Below are positions 7,480 to 13,801 of a stretch of 13,813 bases of DNA, one piece after another. The notes under the pieces were generated by a model. It had not been told where the DNA came from and made no database searches. It saw only the letters and a program-made list of their open reading frames with translations. Every line of letters starts with the position of its first letter. Position 1 is the stretch's first letter. A program made the position numbers and the translations under genes. The stretch is taken from contig CALIFM010000188.1 in the NCBI GenBank assembly GCA_938021685.1, positions 1 to 13,813 on the forward strand, given 5' to 3'. This stretch comes from an uncultured Gammaproteobacteria bacterium (GTDB taxonomy: Bacteria; Pseudomonadota; Gammaproteobacteria; Arenicellales; Poriferihabitantaceae).

Positions 7480-9056
7480 GTATTAGCCTCATGGTTGAAC
7501 ACACTTAGTTGTGAGACACTTAGTGGTTGTTCTGTGCGGGTTTCAAGATAAAAGCGATATAACAAATTCGCTGCGCTTTGTGCTCGGTTTTGAGCCGAGG
7601 CACGCATGTCGCTTAAAGGGGCATAATCTTCAGCAAGTGCTTGCATTGCCGCTTGCACGCTAGCCTCGCTCCAAGGTTGGTCGTTTAGCGTCGCTTCCGC
7701 TTTGGTGGCGCGCTTAGGTATAGCTGCTATGCCGCCGAAGGCAATACGCACATCGGTGATCATGTTGTTATGGTCTAACTCAATCGCAAAAGCTGCGCAT
7801 ACAGCAGAAATATCGCTGTCGTAGCGTTTGGATAATTTATGAGTGGCAAAGCGCTGCAAAGGTTTGGGTAACGGTAGGGTAATCGCAGTGATGATTTCAT
7901 CAGCATGCATCGACTTTTGCATGTAGTCCACATACAAATCTTCTAGCGGCAGATGGCGCTCGCCGCGTTCACTGGTAAGATGAACTTGTGCGCCCAATAC
8001 AATTAGCCACGGCATGCTATCACCGATTGGTGAGCCATTGGCAACGTTACCGCCTAAGGTGCCCGCGTTACGTACAGGCACCGAAGCAAAGCGCTGCCAT
8101 TGCTCGTTTATTTGCGGGTAGTGCTTAGCAATTAATTGCAGTGCATCACTTAAGTTCACCGCTGCACCAATATGCAGCCCCTGATCCGTTCGCTGCAATT
8201 GGTGCAATTCTGTCACTTGGCCGATATAGATAATATCGCCCAGCGACTTAAGTTGCTTGGTCACCCACAGGCCTACATCAGTGCCTCCCGCCAGCACTGT
8301 TGCCTCGGGTTTAGCTGTGCGTAAAGTTATCAGCTGAGCTAAGTTTTTAGGAGCATAAAAATAAGTCACATCGCTGTCGTTTATATTCTTGTCAATGCGG
8401 GCAGCCGATATAGAGGGCAGTGTCATAGGCTCTTCGCGTTGCAATGCATTTAGCTGCATGCCTAGCTTGACGTGGTCAAAATTTACGCTAGGCAAATCAA
8501 ACATCGCTTGCCCTGCCTGCAAAATCGGCTTGTATCCTGTGCAGCGGCACAAGTTGCCGGACAGCGCTGTACGCACTTCTATATCACTTGGTTGAGTGTT
8601 ATTCGCTTGATGCTCAAGATACATACTCCACAGTGACATGACAAAACCGGGCGTGCAAAAGCCACATTGCGAGCCATTGCAATCCACCATCGCTTGTTGC
8701 ACTGGGTGCAGCTCGCCGCTTGCTTGGCGTAGGTATTCCACGGTGTACAGCGCCTTGCCATCCAATGTGGGCATGAATTGAATGCAAGCGTTGGCTGCGC
8801 GCAAGCGCACGGCCCGCTCATCGGCGATAGTTTGGTGGTTTAACTCTCCCAACACTACAGTACAGGCACCGCAATCGCCTTCGGCGCAGCCTTCTTTGCT
8901 GCCTACCAAGTTTTGCTCGGTACGTAAGTATTGCAACACCGTTTGGGTGGGCGGACAGTGGTTTAAATGTATAAGCTTGTCATTAAGCAAAAACTGCAAG
9001 CCTTGCGCGCCGGCGGCCTGTTCAGAAGTTGAGGAATTAGAAGCGACCTGCGCCAT
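7476..9056 (-). CDS. xdhA: Xanthine dehydrogenase, iron-sulfur and FAD small subunit
   Basis: Carries electrons from the molybdenum site in XdhB to FAD and then NAD+. Counting from the ATG at 9056 (526 residues), the first [2Fe-2S] cluster uses C57, C62, C65 (GCAEGDCGAC) and C91. The second, helical cluster domain uses C131, C134 (QCGFC) and C170, C172 (CRC). The FAD domain follows, with TVLAGGTDVG near residue 255 and GTLGGNVANGSPIGDSMP near 335. The C-terminal part matches the CO-dehydrogenase flavoprotein C-domain. This fused [2Fe-2S]-FAD layout is typical of two-subunit bacterial XDH. The uraH stop and this ATG share one base (TGATG). A TTG one codon earlier is possible but less likely. 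The ribosome binding site is weak, so coupling to uraH is plausible. Confidence 0.95.
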   Translation of the reverse strand: MAQVASNSSTSEQAAGAQGLQFLLNDKLIHLNHCPPTQTVLQYLRTEQNLVGSKEGCAEGDCGACTVVLGELNHQTIADERAVRLRAANACIQFMPTLDGKALYTVEYLRQASGELHPVQQAMVDCNGSQCGFCTPGFVMSLWSMYLEHQANNTQPSDIEVRTALSGNLCRCTGYKPILQAGQAMFDLPSVNFDHVKLGMQLNALQREEPMTLPSISAARIDKNINDSDVTYFYAPKNLAQLITLRTAKPEATVLAGGTDVGLWVTKQLKSLGDIIYIGQVTELHQLQRTDQGLHIGAAVNLSDALQLIAKHYPQINEQWQRFASVPVRNAGTLGGNVANGSPIGDSMPWLIVLGAQVHLTSERGERHLPLEDLYVDYMQKSMHADEIITAITLPLPKPLQRFATHKLSKRYDSDISAVCAAFAIELDHNNMITDVRIAFGGIAAIPKRATKAEATLNDQPWSEASVQAAMQALAEDYAPLSDMRASAQNRAQSAANLLYRFYLETRTEQPLSVSQLSVFNHEANT

Positions 9057-9406
9057 CAACTACCGCGGTAGGTGCTATAGCTCCACGGCGAGACCAGCAA
9101 TGGGATGTGGTAATGGTCGTCTTCACTGATCGTAAAGCGCAAACAGATTTCATCAAGAAAGGGCGGCTTTCCTGCAGCTAGCTTGGCTTTAGCAAAATAC
9201 GGGACTACTTTAAACACTAACTGCCAAGTGCCAAGAGCAAACTCTTGCTCGTTCAGTAATGCAGCATCCACCCGGCCATCGTTATTGGTCACGGCCGATT
9301 TGATTAATTCTGATTGGTTGCCGTTAATGCGGTGTAGTTCTAGCTCAATGCCCTCGCCTGGCACACCGCGTGCAGTGTCTAAAACGTGTGTGGTTAAAAT
9401 GCCCAT
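9056..9406 (-). CDS. uraH: 5-hydroxyisourate hydrolase
   Basis: Hydrolyses 5-hydroxyisourate, the PuuD product, to OHCU, the UraD substrate. This 116-residue transthyretin-like protein has the family's end marks: THVLDTARGVPG at the N-terminus (H7), NNDGRVD (R45), HYHIPLLVSPWSYSTYRGS at the C-terminus, and the diagnostic final YRGS. It has no signal peptide, so it acts in the cytoplasm. It is the first gene of the purine operon. Its ATG at 9406 follows a GGGGT segment that serves as an imperfect Shine-Dalgarno sequence four bases away and takes part in an unusual set of inverted repeats. An upstream extended -10 promoter is visible. Confidence 0.95.
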   Translation of the reverse strand: MGILTTHVLDTARGVPGEGIELELHRINGNQSELIKSAVTNNDGRVDAALLNEQEFALGTWQLVFKVVPYFAKAKLAAGKPPFLDEICLRFTISEDDHYHIPLLVSPWSYSTYRGS

Positions 9407-9409
9407 GAT

Positions 9410-9450
9410 ACCCCATTGTTAAGTTTTGGGGTCGTGTACCCCGTTGGGGT
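9410..9450 (-). repeat. Alternating ACCCC/GGGGT inverted repeats in the uraH leader
   Basis: Reading the minus strand, four segments alternate: ACCCC (9450-9446), GGGGT (9442-9438), ACCCC (9432-9428) and GGGGT (9414-9410). Segments 1 and 2 form a perfect palindrome with a 3-base centre. Segments 2 and 3 can pair with a 5-base loop. Segments 3 and 4 can pair with a 13-base loop, extendable to six pairs. Segment 4 is the presumed ribosome binding site of uraH. The palindrome 1-2 sits at the predicted transcription start, so it may be a repressor operator. Segments 2-4 could instead act in the RNA as exclusive hairpins. The repeats are seen directly; both functions are inference. Confidence 0.6.
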
Positions 9451-9451
9451 C

Positions 9452-9481
9452 ACTATAGCATTTTTGGCTCCGGATTTTGAA
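9452..9481 (-). promoter_or_regulatory. Candidate promoter of the uraH-xdhAB-puuD-uraD-guaD operon
   Basis: On the minus strand an extended -10 box TGC-TATAGT (TATAGT at 9457-9452) is preceded after 18 bases by TTCAAA (9481-9476), 4 of 6 matches to TTGACA. Predicted transcription would start near 9445, about 40 bases before the uraH ATG. That falls at the centre of the ACCCC-AAC-GGGGT palindrome, where a repressor could block it. Confidence 0.5.
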
Positions 9482-9543
9482 GGGCGAAGTTAGCAATAAA
9501 GAAGAGAATAAGTATTACTTAAAAGACTTTCTTTAATCGTTAA

Positions 9544-10320
9544 TTAACCGCGTTCCACAAACGCTTTTTCAATCACATAATGTCCTGCATCATTCTTCAC
9601 AGTTTCTTTAAAGCCGCGTGCGTCTAGCAAAGCCGTTAGATCTTTCAGCATGCCGGGGTTGCCGCAAATCATAAATCGATCGTCTTCGAGGTTAATCTCA
9701 GGCATTCCAATGTCGTCTCCAAGTTTGCCTGAGGTGATCAAATCGGTCAGCCGCCCTTGATTGGCATAAGGCTCACGGGTAACAGTGGGATAGTAGATCA
9801 GCTTTTGCTTCACCACATCACCAAAGTATTCATTGCTCGGCCACGACTCACGAATAAATTCTTGATAGGCCAACTCAGACACTGCGCGTACGCCATGGGT
9901 GAGAATCACTTTATCGAACATCTCGTAAATCTCTGGGTCTTTAATCACGCTTAAAAACGGCGCAATGCCCGTGCCTGTACTCAGTAAGTATAAATTTTTC
10001 CCTGGCACTAGACGATCTTTAACCAGCGTACCAGTAGGCTTGGTGCTGACCATCAAATTATCACCCACTTTGAGCTTTTGCAATTGTGAGGTCAGCGGGC
10101 CATCTTGCACTTTGATGCTGAAAAACTCCAGATATTCATCATAATTGGCACTGACGATACTGTAAGCACGCATTAAAGGCTTACCTTCGACTTCAATACC
10201 GATCATTACAAATTGACCGTTTTCAAAGCGAAACGAATCTTTGCGAGTAGTGCGAAAGCTAAACAAGCGTTCATTCCAGTGATGAACGTAGGTAACAGTT
10301 TCGTTAATAATATTAGCCAT
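9544..10320 (-). CDS. fpr: Ferredoxin/flavodoxin-NADP+ reductase
   Basis: An FAD protein of 258 residues that exchanges electrons between NADPH and ferredoxin or flavodoxin in the cytoplasm. The FAD-binding motif RAYSIVS is at 51-57, the nucleotide-binding STGTGIAPFLSV at 114-125, and the NADP-side MICGNPGML at 217-225. The LIYYPTVTREP stretch and the end AFVERG resemble the Pseudomonas/Azotobacter type of bacterial FNR. Such enzymes commonly work in iron-sulfur supply and oxidative-stress defence. It lies 81 bases after htpG and 137 bases before uraH. The purine operon has its own promoter, so linkage to purine oxidation is not shown. The ribosome binding site is weak (AAGG too far upstream), and I could not identify a convincing promoter. 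Confidence 0.93.
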   Translation of the reverse strand: MANIINETVTYVHHWNERLFSFRTTRKDSFRFENGQFVMIGIEVEGKPLMRAYSIVSANYDEYLEFFSIKVQDGPLTSQLQKLKVGDNLMVSTKPTGTLVKDRLVPGKNLYLLSTGTGIAPFLSVIKDPEIYEMFDKVILTHGVRAVSELAYQEFIRESWPSNEYFGDVVKQKLIYYPTVTREPYANQGRLTDLITSGKLGDDIGMPEINLEDDRFMICGNPGMLKDLTALLDARGFKETVKNDAGHYVIEKAFVERG

Positions 10321-10401
10321 GTGCAGTACGTGCCTTACGAATTTGACATTAGGGCGGTACGCGATGCAACGCCCATGTGCTTATGTGGATATTGGACGAT
10401 T

Positions 10402-12312
10402 TTACCCTAGCAATAACTTGTTCATGCGCTTAACAAAACCGCCTGGGTCTTTAATCGGCGCACCTTCAGCCAAAGCAGCTTGGTCAAACAGTAAGTTCGC
10501 CCAATCTTCCAAATCGGCTTGGTCGGCTTTAAGTCCAGTAATTAAGGCGTGATCAGGGTTAATCTCCAAGATTGGTTTAAAATCGGGCATGTCTTGACCC
10601 ATCGCTTTCATGATGCGCTCCATATTGCCACCCATGGCATTGTCTTCAGCAACTAAGCAACAGGGTGAATCTACTAGGCGGTTCGACATTTTCACGTCTT
10701 CTACCCGTTCACCCAATAACTCTTTAATTTTCTCTAAAAGTGGTTTGATGCTCTCTTGCTTGGCTTCTTCCTTTTCTTTTTCGTCTTTAGCGGCCTCGCC
10801 CAAGTCAATGTCGCCCTTGGCAATCGATTTAAGCTTTTTACCTTCTACTTCTGGCAATTGGTTGACCACCCATTCGTCGATCGGGTCCGACATCAGCAGT
10901 ACTTCCTTGCCTTTTTTGCGGAAAATTTCTAAGTGCGGTGAGGCTGCTGCTGAAGCGTGACTATCGGCAGTGATGTAATAAATTTCGTCTTGGTCTTTTT
11001 CCATACGGCCGATGTAATCTTCCAGTGATATATCTTGCACATCGTTATCGTTATGCGTCGACGCAAAGCGCAGTAATGGCGTGATGCGGTCATGATTCGC
11101 TTGATCCTCGGCGATACCTTCTTTAATGGCCTTGCCGTATTCCTTCCACAAGTTTTGATATTTTTCGCTGTCTTTTTTCGCTAGCTTTTTCAGCTCACCT
11201 AAGATTTTCTTGGTAGAGGCATTACGGATCTTCGTTAATTGTGGATTATCTTGTAGAAATTCACGCGAAATGTTCAGCGGCAAATCTTGTGCATCCACCA
11301 AGCCGCGAATAAAGCGCAGGTAGTTGGGCATCAAATTTTTAGTGTCGTCTGAGATAAACACGCGCTTGACGTATAATTTGACACCATTGCGCTGCTCGCG
11401 ATCCCATAAATCAAAAGGTGCGCGTGCAGGGATGAAAAACAGTGAGTTGTATTCCAAGGTGCCTTCTACACGGTTGTGCAAAGTTAGGGCAGGTGGCTCA
11501 GGGTCATAGCTCAAGCCCGTGTAAAAACTGTTGTACTCGTCTTCGCTAATCTCATTGTGCGGCTTAGCCCAGATGGGCGTGCCGCCATTGATTTGCTCGT
11601 ATTCAGGCACGTCGATGACGTCCTTCTTTTTTCCTTTTTCCTTGCCGTCCTCATCTAGATCGGGCACGGTGGGCTTAACCATCATAATCGGCATCGAGAT
11701 ATGGTTCGAGTACTTACGAATAATCTCACGTACGCGGTAGTCGCCAGCAAACTCTTTGCTGTCTTTATTTAGCTTGATGGTGATTTGCGTGCCGCGACTG
11801 TCTTTGGCCACTTCTTCTAGTGTGTATTCACCGTCGCCTTTTGATACCCACTTGGTGCCACTTTTCTCGCCTGCACGGCGTGTAATCAACTCCACTGATT
11901 TGGACACCAAAAAGGCCGAGTAAAAACCCACACCAAATTGTCCGATCAAGTTAGCATCGTCTTCTTTGGCTTCGTTCATTTTTTCGATAAACGCCTTGGT
12001 GCCTGATTGCGCGATGGTGCCGATGTTAGTCACTACCTCGTCGCGGTTCATACCAATACCATTGTCGCTGATGGTGATAGTGTTTTTCTTTTCATCCAAA
12101 TCAATTTGCACTTGTAGCGAATCGTCATCTTCCAGCAAGCTGTTGTCTGACAGTGCTTCAAAGCGCAGTTTATCGCAGGCGTCAGAAGCGTTGGAGATCA
12201 GTTCACGCAAGAATATTTCTTTGTTGGTATACAAAGAATGGATCATTAAATGCAGCAGTTGTTTTACTTCGGTTTGAAACGAGTGCTTTTCTACTTTTTT
12301 GCTGGTAGCCAT
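10402..12312 (-). CDS. htpG: Molecular chaperone HtpG (bacterial Hsp90)
   Basis: An ATP-dependent homodimeric chaperone of the cytoplasm, 636 residues, close to the usual bacterial length. The N-terminal ATPase (GHKL) domain shows FLRELISNASDACDKLR (catalytic E37, N41), ISDNGIGM (about 81-88), GTIAQSGTKAF (98-108) and IGQFGVGFYSAF (123-134). The middle domain holds the LPLNISREFLQDNP stretch. The C-terminal dimerisation domain carries the MERIMKAMGQD segment. A lysine- and glutamate-rich charged stretch (KDEKEKEEAKQE) precedes that domain. Upstream lies a sigma-32-type promoter matching the gene's heat-shock role. The start at ATG 12312 has only a weak purine-rich ribosome binding site. The frame is intact. 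Confidence 0.98.
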   Translation of the reverse strand: MATSKKVEKHSFQTEVKQLLHLMIHSLYTNKEIFLRELISNASDACDKLRFEALSDNSLLEDDDSLQVQIDLDEKKNTITISDNGIGMNRDEVVTNIGTIAQSGTKAFIEKMNEAKEDDANLIGQFGVGFYSAFLVSKSVELITRRAGEKSGTKWVSKGDGEYTLEEVAKDSRGTQITIKLNKDSKEFAGDYRVREIIRKYSNHISMPIMMVKPTVPDLDEDGKEKGKKKDVIDVPEYEQINGGTPIWAKPHNEISEDEYNSFYTGLSYDPEPPALTLHNRVEGTLEYNSLFFIPARAPFDLWDREQRNGVKLYVKRVFISDDTKNLMPNYLRFIRGLVDAQDLPLNISREFLQDNPQLTKIRNASTKKILGELKKLAKKDSEKYQNLWKEYGKAIKEGIAEDQANHDRITPLLRFASTHNDNDVQDISLEDYIGRMEKDQDEIYYITADSHASAAASPHLEIFRKKGKEVLLMSDPIDEWVVNQLPEVEGKKLKSIAKGDIDLGEAAKDEKEKEEAKQESIKPLLEKIKELLGERVEDVKMSNRLVDSPCCLVAEDNAMGGNMERIMKAMGQDMPDFKPILEINPDHALITGLKADQADLEDWANLLFDQAALAEGAPIKDPGGFVKRMNKLLLG

Positions 12313-12360
12313 ATTTTTTCTTCGACAGTAAACGTAAATGAATTTAAAACCTGCTCAAAA

Positions 12361-12387
12361 GATTGGGGCTATTTCAGGCTTTTCAAG
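12361..12387 (-). promoter_or_regulatory. htpG: Sigma-32-type heat-shock promoter of htpG
   Basis: The minus strand carries CTTGAA (12387-12382), then 13 bases, then CCCCAATC (12368-12361). This closely fits the known sigma-32 pattern CTTGAA-N13..17-CCCCATnT. Transcription would start near 12354, giving a leader of about 40 bases before the htpG ATG. The rest of the 302-base gap between the lipoprotein gene and htpG holds two hairpins near its far end and otherwise nothing I recognise. Confidence 0.75.
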
Positions 12388-12540
12388 CAAAGGGTAGGGC
12401 ATTTTATTGGAGTATTCTCTGCGAGATTTATTTGGCATCAGTAAACGCGACCATATCGCCACAGATGAGTATTACCTATTCCGCCATTTGCTCCGAATTT
12501 GCATGCCAAATGCATGTTCTTTATCATTCGCGCTGTTCAC

Positions 12541-12569
12541 AAAAAAGGCCAGCCGAAGCTGACCTTTTT
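12541..12569 (-). terminator. Rho-independent terminator after the OmpA-type lipoprotein gene
   Basis: The minus strand reads AAAAAGGTCAGC, a TTCG tetraloop, then GCTGGCC and six T residues. The stem is 12 pairs with a single G-T wobble, capped by the very stable UUCG loop and followed by a T tract. The flanking A and T runs mean it could stop transcription in both directions. It separates the lipoprotein gene from htpG. Confidence 0.9.
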
Positions 12570-12574
12570 ACTTG

Positions 12575-12593
12575 GCAAGCCAGAATGGCTTGC
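12575..12593 (-). repeat. Perfect 7-bp hairpin between the lipoprotein gene and its terminator
   Basis: GCAAGCC and GGCTTGC flank a 5-base loop, forming a perfect GC-rich stem 21 bases after the lipoprotein stop codon. No T tract follows, so it is not a second classical terminator. It may protect the 3' end of the mRNA from exonucleases or simply assist termination. Confidence 0.6.
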
Positions 12594-12614
12594 TGTTTGC
12601 AGTCTAATAACTGA

Positions 12615-13187
12615 CTACTGTCCAGTAACGTCTACAATTTCAACTCGACGATTAGCTGCACGGCCTGCGTCGGTGTCATTAGTCGCCACAGGGCGTGACT
12701 CGCCAAAAGAGCGAACGGTCATGCTGTCAGCAGGGATACCGTTTTGTACTAAGTAGTTGTAAACAGCTTGTGCACGATGCTGACCTAAGCCTTGGTTATA
12801 CTCCTCTGAACCTACGCTATCGGTGTGACCACCAATCTCTAAGTTAGATCCGCCATGTGCTTTTAGCTGTGCCACAGCGCTATTCAAGTTGCTAATCGCT
12901 GTTGAGCTAAATGCAGCGCTATCAAATGCAAAGTTGGTGCCGCTAAAGCTTAAGATGATTTCGCAGCCGCGAGCATCTACTTTGGCACCTGCACGTGTGT
13001 CTGGGCATTCATCTACATTGTCAAGCACGCCGTCGCCATCGGCATCGCCGATCACGGCCGGTGCTGGCGCTGGCGCCGGCGTAGCAGGCATTACTTTAAT
13101 TTCTGCTGGTGTTACTTTGGCGCTGCCACAGCCGGCTACTAATACTGCCGTCATTGCAACGATTGAGAGTTTTAAAGGTAGTTTCAT
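12615..13187 (-). CDS. OmpA-family peptidoglycan-binding lipoprotein
   Basis: A 190-residue outer-membrane-type lipoprotein. The signal peptide ends in a lipobox LVAGC with the lipidated cysteine at C20. Residue G21 follows it, with no Asp at +2 to hold it in the inner membrane. A Pro/Ala linker (about 34-45) is followed by one calcium-binding thrombospondin type 3-like repeat ([17 protein letters not shown] at 48-64, with a cysteine pair C61/C75). The OmpA_C domain (about 78-187) includes [10 protein letters not shown] and QHRAQAV, where D123 and R138 should bind diaminopimelate in peptidoglycan. There is no beta-barrel domain, so it resembles Pal-like anchors rather than OmpA itself, and no tol genes adjoin it. 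The start at ATG 13187 has an AGGA Shine-Dalgarno sequence eight to nine bases upstream. It is followed by a strong terminator, so it is probably monocistronic. Confidence 0.92.
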   Translation of the reverse strand: MKLPLKLSIVAMTAVLVAGCGSAKVTPAEIKVMPATPAPAPAPAVIGDADGDGVLDNVDECPDTRAGAKVDARGCEIILSFSGTNFAFDSAAFSSTAISNLNSAVAQLKAHGGSNLEIGGHTDSVGSEEYNQGLGQHRAQAVYNYLVQNGIPADSMTVRSFGESRPVATNDTDAGRAANRRVEIVDVTGQ

Positions 13188-13301
13188 GTTGTTATCCTGT
13201 TTTTATATTGAGAAAGCAGAAACGCAGCCCGTTTTTTAATCTATTGGTCAATCGTTTCTAGGGTTAATTTTTAGCCATCATATCTTACTTGCTATCCATC
13301 T

Positions 13302-13330
13302 GTTTTATTAAGTAAGCCTAATGACGTCAA
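13302..13330 (-). promoter_or_regulatory. Weak candidate promoter for the OmpA-type lipoprotein gene
   Basis: On the minus strand TTGACG (13330-13325, 5 of 6 matches to the -35 consensus) is followed after 17 bases by TAAAAC (13307-13302, 4 of 6). The resulting leader would be about 105 bases. The -35 overlaps a TGACGTCA palindrome (13322-13329). The -10 lies between the arms of a CTTACTT/AAGTAAG inverted repeat. Both are compatible with control by a DNA-binding protein, but this is unproven. Confidence 0.3.
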
Positions 13331-13357
13331 TTTATATAACCTATAATATTATATAAA
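13331..13357. repeat. Perfect 9-bp AT-only inverted repeat
   Basis: TTTATATAA (13331-13339) and TTATATAAA (13349-13357) are perfect inverted copies around a 9-base centre, directly abutting the stop codon of the 13358-13801 gene. With no GC pairs the RNA hairpin would be weak, and there is no T tract, so a terminator role is doubtful. It lies just upstream of the candidate lipoprotein promoter, where it could act as an AT-rich protein-binding site. Confidence 0.5.
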
Positions 13358-13801
13358 CTATAATAAATTTGATGGAATCTGCGATTTTATCATCGACATC
13401 ACAGAAGATACTTGATCGTCCGCTAAAAACTCGGCTAAAGCTCCTTCAGATCGGCTCAATTCCTGTTTAAGGTCTTCTTTCATGCTAACCAAGTTGCTAT
13501 CACTTAATGCATCGGGTCTGTCAGGATCAAAGTTGTAACGTTGCATGATGTCTTTGCCGTTAGCGGCAGACTCTTCTAAAACAGGCTTTACCTGCTCAAT
13601 TTGCTCATTGCTTAAGCCCATTTTGGCTAGCAACATCTGCGCTAAGATATGCTTAGGGTCATCCCCACTCAAAGAACTTACGGCATCATCTGCATAGCTG
13701 GGTAAGCTTATAATTCCACCTATTAAGGCAAAATATAGGCCAAAAGCAGTAATCATAATTGCTTTGTGGCCCACTTTGTACAAAGACTTAGCTGTTGTCA
13801 T
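13358..13801 (-). CDS. Exported helical protein of unknown function (start uncertain, frame open to window edge)
   Basis: From the ATG at 13801 this is a 147-residue protein. It has a basic N-terminus, a hydrophobic stretch (about 15-34) and a signal-peptidase-like site SYA-DD, so it is probably periplasmic. The mature part is predicted to be mainly helical and polar. It contains LAKMGLSNEQIEQVKPVLEE, which is reminiscent of the helical repeat in Spy/CpxP-type periplasmic proteins, but the resemblance is weak and I do not assign the family. There is no cysteine. A TTG precedes the ATG, and the frame has no stop before the window ends at 13813. No Shine-Dalgarno sequence is visible. The true start could therefore lie outside the window, although the signal peptide fits a start here. 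Confidence 0.7.
   Translation of the reverse strand: MTTAKSLYKVGHKAIMITAFGLYFALIGGIISLPSYADDAVSSLSGDDPKHILAQMLLAKMGLSNEQIEQVKPVLEESAANGKDIMQRYNFDPDRPDALSDSNLVSMKEDLKQELSRSEGALAEFLADDQVSSVMSMIKSQIPSNLL

Noticed and set aside
9061..9070. Perfect palindrome TACCGCGGTA next to the xdhA start, possibly an operator
   Set aside because: It encodes the invariant C-terminal Tyr-Arg-Gly of UraH, so protein conservation and codon choice explain it.
9507..9543. AT-rich near-hairpin TTAAAGA-AAG-TCTTTTAA after fpr as a terminator
   Set aside because: The stem is short, AT-rich and interrupted, and no T tract follows. Support for termination is too weak.
12426..12515. Inverted copies of TGCCAAAT in the htpG upstream gap as a regulatory or mobile-element remnant
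   Set aside because: The 8-base copies are about 70 bases apart with no target duplication or transposase remnant. Chance is the simplest explanation.
12363..12614. Plus-strand reading frame of 83 codons in the lipoprotein-htpG gap
   Set aside because: It runs across the sigma-32 promoter and both hairpins, has no ribosome binding site, and its translation looks like no protein family.
13056..13090. Low-complexity GC-rich repeat as a minisatellite
   Set aside because: It encodes the Pro/Ala linker of the lipoprotein, which is a common linker type.
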